Below are positions 45,208 through 55,077 of a stretch of DNA of 64,000 nucleotides, one piece after another. The first letter of the stretch is position 1; each line of letters begins with the position of its first letter. The position numbers were made by a program, and so were the translations under genes. This DNA is from Paraburkholderia sp. PGU19. GTDB lineage: Bacteria; Pseudomonadota; Gammaproteobacteria; Burkholderiales; Burkholderiaceae. The stretch is from NCBI RefSeq assembly GCF_013426915.1, contig NZ_AP023183.1, positions 434,001 through 498,000 of the forward strand. Direction: 5' to 3'. Below the pieces are notes generated by a model. It was not told the DNA's origin and made no database searches. It was given only the letters and a program-made list of their open reading frames with translations.

Positions 45208-46289
45208 TGGTTCCTCTGTGCGTATAGGCGCGGACCTACCACCGTCTTGCGGCTGGATCGTAGCAGATAGTCAGGAGGTTGCCTGCTTGGGTAAGTTTAG
45301 ACGAGGCGAAAAACGCCTGGAAAATCCGATGTAGTCGTTGATACGGGATGAATGCCGGCTGCTCCCCGGCGTTCGACGGGAAAAATGGTGCCTGAGGACG
45401 TCACGGTGGTGTGACACGCGGAAAAGGAATCACCCGCGAACTCGCTTACGTATGAAAATAGGACAGCGAATTTCTTTGGAAATAGAAGTAGCATCAGCGT
45501 AATGGTCCGCCCGGACTCATTCCCGGTCGAGGTGCTGACTAAATTAGGGTTTTGCGAGATCTATGGATCATGCAAGTCAGAAACGTAGTGTTGCCGAGCG
45601 GTGATAGCCATGACAGCCCGTTGCTATTACGGCTATTGCGGAAAAATATCATATTGAGAATCGTGAAGCTTAAGTTCGAATTGGGTGCTTTCATGAGCCA
45701 CGCATCGTCAACTACACGTTGCCGGCAGCAACGCGGCGGAAGTCCGAAGAAACCCGAAAGCAGTCGTTTATATCGCGTCGGCGTGGACGGCTGGATCGGG
45801 GCGTGAGTACTCGTTCACTCGCATCGGCACCTGACATTCGAGGCTTCGACGGCGCGAACGGCGGCAAAGCGCCTATCAGCTGCCTCACAGTGGCCGACAC
45901 GCCAACGTCAGCAATGGCCGATCAGCAGGCATATCGGTTTGGGTGGGGACGGGCAGGTCAGGCGAGTCGGATGGTCCCGATTGACATAGATGCCGTGGTG
46001 CGCGGGACAACAACAGATAACAACAGACGCCCTGTCCCGAGGCGGAAGAGGCAACCGCGCTGGGGTGCCGCCCCGGCCTGCGGCTGGCCCAGGATCCTTT
46101 CCAGGCGACAGCGGGCGCAAGCCGGGGCTGTCTCGGCATACAAGCAGGCTCTCAATATCCGCTGATCAAATTGAATTATTCGCTATGCTAAGAGTCCCGC
46201 GAATTGCAGAGTGCAAACGTCGCAACCTGCGACGATCTTTGCAATGGCAAAGCTGGCGGCGGAGGACAGTGTTGTCTTAACCGACAACG
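45208..46289. other. Long intergenic region, nothing recognised
   Basis: Almost 1.1 kb. Frames here are short or Arg/Gly-rich. A 37-codon frame at about 45694-45806 (MSHASSTTRC...) is the best candidate but unsupported. No RNA gene is recognised. Confidence 0.35.
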
Positions 46290-46316
46290 AAAAAAGGCGA
46301 GTCCTCGACTCGCCTT
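46290..46316 (-). terminator. Rho-independent terminator
   Basis: On the minus strand GGCGAGTC-GAG-GACTCGCC is a perfect 8-bp stem followed directly by six Ts (the A-run at 46290-46295). It lies about 45 bp downstream of the stop of the exported Ala/Lys/Thr-rich protein, so it terminates that gene. Confidence 0.85.
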
Positions 46317-46361
46317 GTACGGCATTCCGATACCATCGAGCCGCTGTGCGTCCAATGGTCC

Positions 46362-46697
46362 TTATTGCGTTTTCACGGTTGCGTCGGTCTTCGCGGCACC
46401 GGCGTTTGCTTCGTTACCCGCATCAGTCTTGGCCTTTTCGGTGCCTGCCTTGACCGAGTGAGTCTTCTTGCTCACCTTGTGTGCCTTGGCCTTTGCGTGC
46501 GCGGCCGGAATCTTCTTGACGCCACCTTCAGCCGACGCCTTGTCGGCTGCTGTCTTGGTTGCACCGCCGGCCTTCAGATCAGTCTTGCCAGCCTGAGCCG
46601 CGGTCGGTGCAGCGGTCGACGGTGCCGGTGCAGCGGTTTGTGCGAAAGCCGTCGAAACGAGCAAAGCGGAAGCCAGAGCAGCGAACATCGTCTTCAT
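46362..46697 (-). CDS. Exported Ala/Lys/Thr-rich protein
   Basis: From ATG 46697 (MKTMFAALASALLVSTAFAQ) the 111-residue product has a signal peptide cleaved after AFA. The mature part is low complexity (Ala, Lys, Thr, Gly) with HAKAKAHKVSKKTHSVKAG, resembling small basic exported proteins common in Burkholderia. Probably periplasmic and disordered. GGAGAA lies upstream, and a clear terminator follows. Confidence 0.7.
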   Translation of the reverse strand: MKTMFAALASALLVSTAFAQTAAPAPSTAAPTAAQAGKTDLKAGGATKTAADKASAEGGVKKIPAAHAKAKAHKVSKKTHSVKAGTEKAKTDAGNEANAGAAKTDATVKTQ

Positions 46698-46986
46698 GCG
46701 ATTCTCCAATTTTGTCGTGGCTGAAAAAGTTCAGCACTGCTCCTATAACGCGAGCTTAACGACATGGGTTGACGCTGCAATGAGAAAAAACGCGGCGTGC
46801 AACGGTGTGAGGATGTCCTTCACGCCGCAGGCCTCGCGGACGCAGGCGGGCGGAAATCCGCCTGCTTCGGCAGTCGTTGGTGCCGCTTGCTCGCTTGACG
46901 GATAGCCCGTTATTGGGTGTCTAGATTGCAGGGAAATCCATGGTCCGCGACTTGCCATCGCGTGCCCGCGTCATGGCGAGCCAATC

Positions 46987-47128
46987 ACCTCGAGCTTCGT
47001 CGATTCAGCTGTCAACCAGGTGGTCAGCAAGCGTTTTGTGAAGCGGTATCTGCTCGACCTCCATCGGAAGGTGCCGCTGCTCGATCCGACGATCGATTTC
47101 GAGTTGTCTTTTAAAGCGGCGGCATAGG
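46987..47128 (+). pseudogene. Transposase C-terminal remnant
   Basis: Frame +, with no start, reads TSSFVDSAVNQVVSKRFVKR then unrelated residues to a TAG at 47128. The SSFVxSxVNQVVSKR segment resembles the C-terminal region of a transposase family, possibly ISKra4-like. The match is short and family assignment is from memory. Confidence 0.35.
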
Positions 47129-47286
47129 GCAGCGGCATAGGGCCACTTTGGCAAATTTTTCCCGAATCCCGGCCGACCTCCAGTTCGCGCAGCGAGGATG
47201 TGTAAGCCTATGGAAAGCCTGCGGTACGGCTTCTGCTGATGCATTTGCTGGTGAAATGTGACTGGCGGACTCTCGTGAGCAAAAGA

Positions 47287-48486
47287 ATGCAATCAAAAAC
47301 CAGCGGCCTGCCTTCGCCCGAGGATAGGCAGACCGTTCTCGCAGATCTACGCAGGCTGAAGATGGCGCGCTCTCCGCACGCCTACGTACGGGGCAACACA
47401 GAACAGTTCTACGCATGGCTCGTCGAGCACAACGGCGACGCATTGCCGCACGGACCGGCCGTCTGGATCTGCGGCGACTGCCATACAGGCAATCTCGGTC
47501 CGATTGCAAATGCCGAAGGCGAGGTTGAGATCCAGATTCGCGACCTTGATCAGACCGTCATTGGCAACCCCGTTCATGATCTCGTGCGTCTGGGACTATC
47601 TTTGGCGATGGCGGCACGCGGCTCGTCGCTCTCGGGCTTGCATGTGGTGCGGATGACGGAAGCGCTGGCGGCCGGCTATCAATCGGCGTTTGCAGGACAT
47701 CCGAAAATCCGCCGGCCAGCGCCCGTGCAGGTCGTCATGAAGGAAGCGGTGCGCCGCTCATGGCGACATCTCGCGCGGGAGCGCATAGAGGATCTGGAGC
47801 CGACGATACCGCTCGGCAAACGGTTCTGGCCGCTAGCGAAACGAGAGGCCAAGGGGATCGCAGCGCTTTTTCTCGACCAGGATATCGCGAGCCTGGTGAC
47901 ATGCCTGAAAGGCCGCGATACGGCGGGCGACGGTCGAATGCTCGACGCCGCGTACTGGGTGAAGGGTTGCAGCTCGCTCGGACGCTTGCGGTATGCGGTA
48001 TTGCTCAACGTGGAAGGAGGCGCGATCGGAGGCGACGACCTTTGCCTGATGGACGTCAAGGAAGGCGTCAAGGCCGCCGCGCCCCGCTACGACAGCACGA
48101 CGATGCCGCGCGACAACGCGCAGCGTGTCGTTGAAGGGGCGCGACATCTTTCACCGTTTCTCGGTGAACGGATGCGCGCTGCACGAGTGCTCGAGCGAGC
48201 GGTTGTGGTCCGCGAGCTTCTGCCGCAGGATTTGAAGCTCGAAATCGACAGGCTCGATAAAGACGACGCCATGAAGGTGGCACAGTATCTCGGCGCCGTA
48301 GTGGGAAAGGCGCATGCGCGACAGATGGATAAAGCGACCCGCAGGAGTTGGCTCGCAGAATTAGGAAGAAACCGCCCGAAAACAATCGACGCGCCGTTGT
48401 GGCTGTGGAACAGCATACTGCAGCTGGTGAGTAGCCACGAGGCGGGTTATCTGGAGCACTGTCGTCGGTTTGCGACCGGGAAATAG
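47287..48486 (+). CDS. DUF2252-family protein
   Basis: A 399-residue cytoplasmic protein from ATG 47287 (MQSKTSGLPS); an upstream in-frame start adds 16 residues. Family motifs: KMARSPHAYVRGN near the start, WICGDCHTGNLGP (a kinase-like HxxN/D loop) and IRDLDQTVIGNPVHDLVRLG, resembling the catalytic and DFG-like loops of aminoglycoside phosphotransferase-fold proteins. VKGCSSLGRLRYAVLL and the KEGVKAAAPRY segment follow. The function of DUF2252 proteins is unknown. Confidence 0.85.
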   Translation: MQSKTSGLPSPEDRQTVLADLRRLKMARSPHAYVRGNTEQFYAWLVEHNGDALPHGPAVWICGDCHTGNLGPIANAEGEVEIQIRDLDQTVIGNPVHDLVRLGLSLAMAARGSSLSGLHVVRMTEALAAGYQSAFAGHPKIRRPAPVQVVMKEAVRRSWRHLARERIEDLEPTIPLGKRFWPLAKREAKGIAALFLDQDIASLVTCLKGRDTAGDGRMLDAAYWVKGCSSLGRLRYAVLLNVEGGAIGGDDLCLMDVKEGVKAAAPRYDSTTMPRDNAQRVVEGARHLSPFLGERMRAARVLERAVVVRELLPQDLKLEIDRLDKDDAMKVAQYLGAVVGKAHARQMDKATRRSWLAELGRNRPKTIDAPLWLWNSILQLVSSHEAGYLEHCRRFATGK

Positions 48487-48946
48487 CGGGATCGGGGCGA
48501 TACTTCTTCAGGTTCAGATGCTGGTTGCGCCGCGTTGAGGATCGACGCGCTACGCATGTGGGCGCCCGCCCGCTCGGGAAACCATTAATCAGCACGAGCG
48601 GTCAACTATGTTGACGAGAAAATTGTTTTGCATGCACGGAAGGGTCGAAGGCGAAAGCGGTCGAGTCGAAGAACGTGTTGTACTTGAGTGTGGAGTTGCT
48701 AAAACCCGGATAACCTTCGTGCCGGCCGCATAGGCAGTCACACCGGCGTAGTCCCATCGCTTCGGCCGAGGCCCATCGCGGTGAACGTTCGCCAAGGAAA
48801 GGACGATCATCGAAAACCGAGGCTGACCCGTGTCGATCCGCAATGCCGCGCACACCAATCGCGGGGCTCGGAAACGGCCCGTCCGTCGGGACATCACTGC
48901 ATTGCAACCTGGTAGAATCAGGTTTCTCTAGTTTTGTTGCGCACCG
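48487..48946. other. Intergenic; possible minus-strand fragment
   Basis: About 460 bp. A minus-strand frame ending at 48602 has a protein-like C-terminus (STLKYNTFFDSTAFAFDP) but Arg/Ser-rich upstream sequence, so it may be the tail of a lost gene. Nothing else is seen. Confidence 0.3.
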
Positions 48947-49579
48947 ATGAACCTCTTCCGTTTTCTACCAACGTTCATCGCATCGTCCCTGGCGGTGGCG
49001 GCCTGCCTGGTTACACTGCAGGCCCACGCAATCGACGACGCTGTCGAAACGATCGTCATGATCAGGCACGGAGAGAAGCCGGAGCGCGGTCTTGGGCAAC
49101 TGACATGCAAAGGCTTGAATCGGGCGCTGGCGCTGCCACGAGTGATTGAAGCGAAATACGGTAAGCCGGATGCGATTTTCGCGCCAGACCCCGCACGGCA
49201 AAAATCCGATCGCGGGACAAAATATGACTACGTCCGACCACTCGCGACAATCGAGCCGACGGCCGTTTACTTCGGCCTTCCCGTCAATGCTTCAATCGGA
49301 TTTGCGGACGTCGAAGGATTGCGTGCGGCTTTGCTTTCTCCCGCCTATCGGAGCAGCCGCGTCGTCGTCGCCTGGGAGCACTCTATCATCGAGGAACTCG
49401 CGCGCCGCATCGTCAAGGACTCCGGTGGAGACACGGCAAGCGTACCGCGTTGGTCTGGCGAGGATTTCGACAGCATCTATGTGCTTCAGATTGCGCACCA
49501 TGGAGATAAAATGTCGGCCGTGTTACGCATCGAGCATGAAAACCTCGACAATCGCGCGGAAACCTGCCCGGGCGGTTAG
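48947..49579 (+). CDS. Exported histidine phosphatase-family protein
   Basis: A 210-residue protein with a signal peptide (residues 1-28, ending QAHA). The phosphoglycerate-mutase-like catalytic motif is MIRHGEKP (His near 41), and the second catalytic His is probably in VVAWEHSIIEEL (near 144). The family hydrolyses phosphomonoesters. The usual second Arg region is weak, so activity is probable but unproven. It would act in the periplasm. Confidence 0.8.
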   Translation: MNLFRFLPTFIASSLAVAACLVTLQAHAIDDAVETIVMIRHGEKPERGLGQLTCKGLNRALALPRVIEAKYGKPDAIFAPDPARQKSDRGTKYDYVRPLATIEPTAVYFGLPVNASIGFADVEGLRAALLSPAYRSSRVVVAWEHSIIEELARRIVKDSGGDTASVPRWSGEDFDSIYVLQIAHHGDKMSAVLRIEHENLDNRAETCPGG

Positions 49580-49609
49580 GCCGGGAGCCGCGCGACATCC
49601 CGGAAGCAT

Positions 49610-50170
49610 TCACAGGTGCAGAAAGCCCAGCAGCGCGACAGCCACACCAGCCAGTCCCGTCAGTCCCGCGACTACGAATAGCTTACGACTGCCCGTTAGC
49701 GAAGTGACGGCGGCTAGCGAGATCGCCACGCTGATCAGCGCGAGTGCCTGTCCAAACATATGCTGCGGATGTTGCCGGCTCTCTGATTGCCGGTTCGCAT
49801 CTTCGACCTGTTGTTCGATTTGATGCGCCTTGGCCGCGGTTTCCTTTTTTCGCTCCTCGTACTTGCTGATCTGATCGCGGTAATACGCCTGCTTTTCGGG
49901 TGGGGCGGTCTCTGCGGCGAGTTCCATCAGGTGTCCCTTATTGGACTGCGCCTGATAATAGTTCCACTGATCGCTTGCCTTGCTTTGCAGCAACACGGCG
50001 TCGTTCTTGGAGATCAGTGCCTGCGTTTGCAGGACGCCCTCCTGATAATGCAGCAAACCGGAGAGCGCGGCCAGTATTGCCGTAAAGACGGCAACCCAGC
50101 GTGACAGTTGATCGCCGGAATGCGCGGCATGTTCGACGGCGTGTTCGTGTGGAGCGTTTTCATGCGACAT
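49610..50170 (-). CDS. DUF4337-family membrane protein
   Basis: A 186-residue protein from ATG 50170 (MSHENAPHEHAVEHAAHSGD). It has a first membrane helix (VAVFTAILAALSGLLHY, about 27-45), a central helical region rich in Gln/Glu/Lys (60-135) likely to be coiled coil, and two C-terminal helices (FGQALALISVAISLAAVTSL; LFVVAGLTGLAGVAVALLGF). This matches the DUF4337 layout. Function unknown. It is convergent with the phosphatase gene, ending 30 bp from it. Confidence 0.8.
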   Translation of the reverse strand: MSHENAPHEHAVEHAAHSGDQLSRWVAVFTAILAALSGLLHYQEGVLQTQALISKNDAVLLQSKASDQWNYYQAQSNKGHLMELAAETAPPEKQAYYRDQISKYEERKKETAAKAHQIEQQVEDANRQSESRQHPQHMFGQALALISVAISLAAVTSLTGSRKLFVVAGLTGLAGVAVALLGFLHL

Positions 50171-50527
50171 GGTCTTCGAGGTCTGGTCCAAATGATTGCT
50201 TACAGATAGATTCGCGAGGGCGCTAATTGAACGCGCGCGCAAGTTTATCTCACAGTGTCGCCGCGTCGAACAGCCCTGTCCCATGCACCGGCGAATGCCG
50301 TGCCATGATGCGTCGCAGTTGCCGCATTATGCCGTTTCCCTGTTCGTAGTCTGCCAAATGGCTTTAGCGACCCATCCGGGTTAGGTTGTGCGCTTTGCCC
50401 CGTTCAGTGGGCCTTTATAACAGGGAGTCGAAGACGCAAACAAACTCGATTCATCTGCCGTCAGGCAATTTTACTCGCTGGCAAGATAAGTAATCCTAAT
50501 GATATCGCTATCGTTCACCGCAGCACC
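50171..50527. other. Intergenic, nothing recognised
   Basis: About 355 bp with no supported feature. Confidence 0.4.
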
Positions 50528-50824
50528 TTATCGCGACAGAATTTCGTCGCGTTCGGTTGGTGAATGAGCCACGAGATAGCGGACGACCGGAATGAGAATA
50601 TGCCGGCCCTCGCCAGTCTTCCCCTACACGGTAAACTGCGGGCTCCCAGCCTCCAGCATCTGATAGGCATGGAAGGCTGCATCTTTGCCCAGCACTGCAA
50701 GTGCAAGCGTCGTGATCAGCGCCTGTGTCGGATGGCGAAGCGGAAGAGGGTGTGCCACCAGCCTTGCCGCAAACTCGGCCTGTCGCTGTCGGTCGAAGGC
50801 ATCGAGCAACGCGGTGCTTGGCAC
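50528..50824 (-). pseudogene. Interrupted small gene beside ssb
   Basis: The minus-strand frame reads ALLDAFDRQRQAEFAARLVA and TLALAVLGKDAAFHAYQMLE, reaches a TAG at 50624, then continues in frame with GKTGEGRHILIPVVRYLVAH and SPTERDEILSR to a TAA at 50528. The continuity of protein-like sequence across the TAG suggests a Trp-to-stop change. It is divergent from the SSB gene. I recall similar proteins next to plasmid- or phage-type SSB genes in Burkholderia. Confidence 0.5.
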
Positions 50825-50939
50825 GTGAGGCGTGCGTAATGCACGTGATTATGCGGGCGGCGCTGCGTTTCGTGGGATCATTCGGGTGGTGTCAGGCAAT
50901 GAGGCTTCTTGCGCGGCACGGTATCACAGGAGAAGGAAG

Positions 50940-51257
50940 ATGATCGATGGACTGGTGGGCGGGCGCTTGTACGGCGAGGCGCAGATTCGCACGGGGCAAA
51001 ATGGCAAGCGGTTCGTGACATGCAAGGTACGGGCGACCACCAATGATGGCGATACGATTTTCGTCAACGTGATTGCGTTCGACGATGACGTGCAAACCGC
51101 GCTGCTAGCGCTGGCTGACGCGGATAGCGTCGCGCTGAGCGGGGCATTGACCCCAAAGGTATGGACGGACAAGAATGGCCTGGTCAAGCCAGCCATGGAT
51201 ATGGTCGCCCACAGGGTCATGACAGCTCTTGAGGGGCGCCGCGAGGGCGAGGCTTGA
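50940..51257 (+). CDS. Single-stranded DNA-binding protein, plasmid/phage-type
   Basis: A 105-residue SSB-like OB fold: MIDGLVGGRLYGEAQIRTGQ, FVTCKVRATTNDGDTIFVNV, IAFDDDVQTALLALADADSV, SGALTPKVWTDKNGLVKPAM. It lacks the acidic C-terminal tip (DDDIPF) of chromosomal SSB, which is typical of mobile-element versions. ATG 50940 has AGGAGAAGG upstream. Its neighbour on the left is a broken gene, so this is likely the surviving part of an integrated plasmid or phage. Confidence 0.75.
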   Translation: MIDGLVGGRLYGEAQIRTGQNGKRFVTCKVRATTNDGDTIFVNVIAFDDDVQTALLALADADSVALSGALTPKVWTDKNGLVKPAMDMVAHRVMTALEGRREGEA

Positions 51258-51444
51258 TGCGCTTTTTGAGGCCCGTCACTCACATCCTTGAGATAGTCGG
51301 ATATCTATCGACGCAACCACTATGACGCAGGATGCTGAATCATCGAGAACTGGATTTTCCAGAACATTCTCCCCGACCATTTACTGACATTGCTGCAAGG
51401 ATGACGGATCAATTTGGCCGTTGGGTTGTGAAAAATCATGGAAT

Positions 51445-51901
51445 ACGCACAAAAATCGGAGGGCGGGACGCCTCCGGAGAGGACGTTACGGAAACGACTC
51501 AGAGAAAAGTGTGGAACCCTTCCGGCCTGCTAGACTAGAAGTTCGCCTGCAAGCCATGGAGGCAGACATGACGACAGTCTACGTCGTGAAGACCGGCGAG
51601 AAGTTCCTCTGCACCGCAGAGGACGGCGATATCGGCATGGCACCGGAGGTTAAGGAAGCCACGTCGTTTCTCTCGTATGAGGAAGCGGATAAAGTCGCGC
51701 ACGAGCACGCCGACCCCGGATACGAAATCGTAGCGGTCGACATCAAGAGACGCTGATCAGGAGTCCGCTCCTGCGCGGTCCGTGAAAGAGGGCAGGAATC
51801 TAGCTGGCGCCATGTGATATGGTGCTCCGGTCGGCTGCGTCCGAAATCATTGGGGAATGGGATGCACTGCGCATTGAGATTCGCAAGATGCGGTCGATGT
51901 G
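51445..51901 (+). repeat. 0.46-kb duplicated segment, copy 2
   Basis: Second copy of 14572-15031, same orientation. It includes the upstream GGAGAGGACGTTACGGAAAC block, the small gene and the sequence to the shared CGGTCGATGTG end. Beyond both ends the sequences are unrelated. Confidence 0.85.
51568..51756 (+). CDS. Small duplicated protein, copy 2
   Basis: A 62-residue product nearly identical to that at 14698-14886; one visible substitution (Asp for Gly in CTAEDGD). GGAGG lies five bases before this ATG, which is why I choose it over the in-frame ATG four codons upstream. The reading frame is open far upstream (to 51421), but that part is Arg-rich non-family sequence. Function unknown. Confidence 0.65.
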   Translation: MTTVYVVKTGEKFLCTAEDGDIGMAPEVKEATSFLSYEEADKVAHEHADPGYEIVAVDIKRR

Positions 51902-52980
51902 ACATTGAACATTAGCCTGGGCCGCAGACCCACGCGTTACCCCGCAACTAGCAAAAAGGGAGCGCATCCTTGGGTCATGGCCGATTGAACTGTCGGACGA
52001 TGCGGCCTGTCGTGGCCGTCGAGTTGATCGTGTCATTCCTGCTGCTCGACGCGGCCACATCCTCGCTCGGCGTTGACTCCGAAGCAGCGATTCCAATTCC
52101 GGCACACAGGAGAAACTCATGCAGAGGCGCACGGTGGTCGCGCTCGCGCACTGGCTGTCGACGCCGTAGAAGCTCATCGTAGTGTCGTCATCCTGCACGT
52201 GCCACTTGTCTCACGAATGACGGGCCGCACGAACCCGCACGCCATCCAGATCTACACGCGACGTACCGCTTCGTCATTTCGTCAGCAGCATCGCGTTGCG
52301 AGGACCTTGAGCGGTCCGCTGCAGGCAGATTTACCTGCGCTAACGCTTCTACGTCTCATGGCATGCGGGCGGTCGTCCGGAGACGTAGGAGACATAAAGC
52401 CGCCGCCGTCATAAGTGGAGCATGAACGATGCCAAAGCGTCGCGACAATCAGTTCATCGGAAGTGGCCGGACTTGCGTACGGGAGTGATCGTACTTCACA
52501 CGCCAAAACTCGAGGTAGCGGGACGACGATGCGCCCGCAGCAAGGTTGCCGTTTGGTAAATGGCGCACAATCCAAGGGCATGCAAGTTGGTCTGCTGGAT
52601 ATTTACCTTCCCGACCGCCAGAATTTGTACGATTTGAATGAAGACCTTGTGTCGTCGTTTGCGTTTGCGCTCCCCTCGAAACGTTCCCCAAAGCGCTCAC
52701 GATCACTGCGCTACCCGACAGCAACGCGCACCGTAGACACGCACAGGAAAAGGCGGCATGTGCTCGGTAAAACCTCGACCGATTGAAGTGGCTGCGTGTG
52801 AGCCGGTGCCGGAACAGGACAAGCTGGTCCTCTTTTAGCCGCGCGGAACGCGGATACCTTGTCCTTCGTCTTTGTGGCGGGCAGCGCCGGCTGGGAGGCA
52901 CTACATATGCTCAATTTGACCAGGCTGCCCGCTGCGGCACCCGTGCTGCCGCAGCGCACTCTGCAAAGGAGTCGTCGCTC
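51902..52980. other. Intergenic upstream of transketolase
   Basis: Almost 1.1 kb without a convincing gene. A frame near 52170-52300 contains SVVILHVPLVSRMTGRTN, faintly like a universal stress protein, but it is short and unsupported. The transketolase promoter should lie toward 52900. Confidence 0.35.
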
Positions 52981-55077
52981 ATGTCACATCCAACACCGAA
53001 CTCTTCGTCCGATCTCGACCGCCTCGCGATTGACACGATCCGGACGCTATCGATGGACGCCGTGCAAAAGGCCAATTCCGGGCACCCGGGAACACCAATG
53101 GCACTTGCGCCTCTGGCCTTTCATCTCTGGCAAAACCATCTTCGTTACGATCCCGCAGCGCCTTTGTGGCCCAATCGCGATCGCTTCGTGCTCTCCGTGG
53201 GGCATGCGTCGATGCTGCTGTATTCATTGCTGTGCCTCACAGGCGTAGAGGCCGTCGACGAAGACGGCCAACTGACGGGCAAGCCCGCCGTCTCTCTCGA
53301 CGACATCAAGCAGTTTCGCCAGCTCGACAGCGTGACACCCGGTCACCCCGAATACCGGATGACGACGGGCGTCGAGACGACCACAGGGCCGCTCGGCCAG
53401 GGGCTTGGCAATAGCGTCGGCATGGCAATGGCCGCGCGCTGGTACGAGGCGCACTTCAATCAGCCCGACGCACCATTGTTCGACTATCGCGTCTACGCCC
53501 TGTGCGGCGACGGTGACATGATGGAAGGCGTATCGCACGAGGCCGCGTCGCTGGCGGGGCACCTGAAACTGTCGAACCTGATCTGGATTTATGACAGCAA
53601 TCGTGTGACGATCGAAGGCCATACGGACCTCGCGTACAGTGATGACGTCGAATCGCGGTTTCGCGGCTACAACTGGCACACGCTGCACGTGGACGACGCC
53701 AACGACGCGAACGCACTCGAAGCCGCCCTCAACGAAGCGAAGGCCGTGACCGACAGGCCGACGTTGATCGTCGTGAAGAGCATCATCGGCTGGGGTGCGC
53801 CGAACAAGCAGGACACGTCGGCGGCGCACGGCGAGCCGCTCGGCGAAGAAGAGGTCAAGCTGGCCAAGCGCGCATACGGCTGGCCGGAGGATGCGCAATT
53901 CCTCGTGCCCGACAGCGTGCGCGAGCACTTCGCTCAAGGCATGGGCGCGCGCGGCAAGGCGGCGCACGACGCGTGGGACAAGCGTTTCGACGAGTACGGC
54001 AAAAAGTATCCGGAGCTTGCGAAGGAATTCAACCTGATGCAGGCGTCCCGGTTGCCGGAAGGCTGGGACGCGGATATTCCCGTCTTTGACGCGGACGCGA
54101 AGGGCATTGCAACGCGCGAGTCGTCGGGCAAGGTGCTCAACGCAATCGCGCAGCGCGTGCCGTGGATGATCGGCGGGGCCGCGGACCTCGCGCCGTCGAC
54201 AAAGACCAACCTGAAGTTCGAAGGCGCGGGCAGCTTCGAGCACGACAACTACGGCGGCCGCAACCTGCACTTCGGCATCCGCGAGCATGGCATGGGCGCG
54301 GTTGCGAACGGGCTTGCGGTGTCGGGCCTCAGACCGTTCGCGTCGACCTTCCTGATCTTCAGCGACTACATGAAGCCGCCGATCCGCCTTTCCGCGATCA
54401 TGGAACTGCCCGTGATCTACGTATTCACGCACGATTCGATCGGGCTCGGCGAAGACGGCCCGACGCACCAGCCAATCGAGCAGCTCGCGTCGCTGCGCGG
54501 CGTTCCCGGCCTGACTACGCTGCGCCCCGCTGACGCTAACGAAGTCGGCGAGGCCTGGCGTCTCGCGCTTTCGCGTCCCCATGTGCCGGCCTGTATCGTC
54601 GTAACGCGCCAGGCGCTTCCAACCTTCGACCGCAAGAAGTACGCATCCGCCGAAGGCGTGCGCCGCGGCGCCTACACGCTTGCCGACGCGGCCGACGGCA
54701 AGAAGCCCGATGTCCTCTTGCTCGCAACGGGCAGCGAAGTGTCGCTGTGCATCGCCGCGTACGAGACGCTGAAATCCGAGGGCATCAAGGCGCGCGTGGT
54801 GTCGATGCCTTCATGGGACGTTTTCGAGCAGCAGGACCACGCATACAAGGACTCGGTGCTGCCGCCGGACGTGCACGCACGCGTGGCCGTCGAACAGGCG
54901 GCGACCCTCGGCTGGGACCGCTACGTCGGCCGTCTCGGCTCACAGATCGTGATGCACACGTTCGGCGCGTCGGCACCGCTGAAGGCGTTGAAAACGAAGT
55001 TCGGCTTTACGCCGGAACGCGTCGTCGACGAGGCGAAGAAGCAGATTGCGCGGTGCAAGTCGAACGTCAAGGAATGA
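52981..55077 (+). CDS. tkt: Transketolase
   Basis: A full-length 698-residue transketolase that transfers two-carbon units in the pentose phosphate and Calvin pathways. ATG 52981 is preceded by AAAGGAG; an upstream in-frame start adds unrelated sequence. Signatures: KANSGHPGTPMALAPLAF, TGPLGQGLGNSVGMA, the ThDP motif CGDGDMMEGVSHEAASLAGH with YDSNRVTIEG, the substrate loop HGEPLG, the pyrimidine domain catalytic Glu in FGIREHGMGAVANG and HDSIGLGEDGPTHQPIEQ. It stands alone with no other pathway gene nearby, suggesting a second copy in addition to a chromosomal tkt. Confidence 0.95.
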   Translation: MSHPTPNSSSDLDRLAIDTIRTLSMDAVQKANSGHPGTPMALAPLAFHLWQNHLRYDPAAPLWPNRDRFVLSVGHASMLLYSLLCLTGVEAVDEDGQLTGKPAVSLDDIKQFRQLDSVTPGHPEYRMTTGVETTTGPLGQGLGNSVGMAMAARWYEAHFNQPDAPLFDYRVYALCGDGDMMEGVSHEAASLAGHLKLSNLIWIYDSNRVTIEGHTDLAYSDDVESRFRGYNWHTLHVDDANDANALEAALNEAKAVTDRPTLIVVKSIIGWGAPNKQDTSAAHGEPLGEEEVKLAKRAYGWPEDAQFLVPDSVREHFAQGMGARGKAAHDAWDKRFDEYGKKYPELAKEFNLMQASRLPEGWDADIPVFDADAKGIATRESSGKVLNAIAQRVPWMIGGAADLAPSTKTNLKFEGAGSFEHDNYGGRNLHFGIREHGMGAVANGLAVSGLRPFASTFLIFSDYMKPPIRLSAIMELPVIYVFTHDSIGLGEDGPTHQPIEQLASLRGVPGLTTLRPADANEVGEAWRLALSRPHVPACIVVTRQALPTFDRKKYASAEGVRRGAYTLADAADGKKPDVLLLATGSEVSLCIAAYETLKSEGIKARVVSMPSWDVFEQQDHAYKDSVLPPDVHARVAVEQAATLGWDRYVGRLGSQIVMHTFGASAPLKALKTKFGFTPERVVDEAKKQIARCKSNVKE

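Noticed and set aside
45719..46165. 148-codon plus-strand frame
   Set aside because: Arg/Gly-rich with no motif; a competing frame covers the opposite strand equally well.
52073..52414. Frame with a universal-stress-like segment (SVVILHVPLVSRMTGRTN)
   Set aside because: The resemblance is only about 15 residues, and the rest of the domain and the ATP-binding loop are missing.
53224..54582. 452-codon frame opposite the transketolase gene
   Set aside because: Long antisense frames are expected in GC-rich coding DNA; transketolase motifs fix the coding strand.
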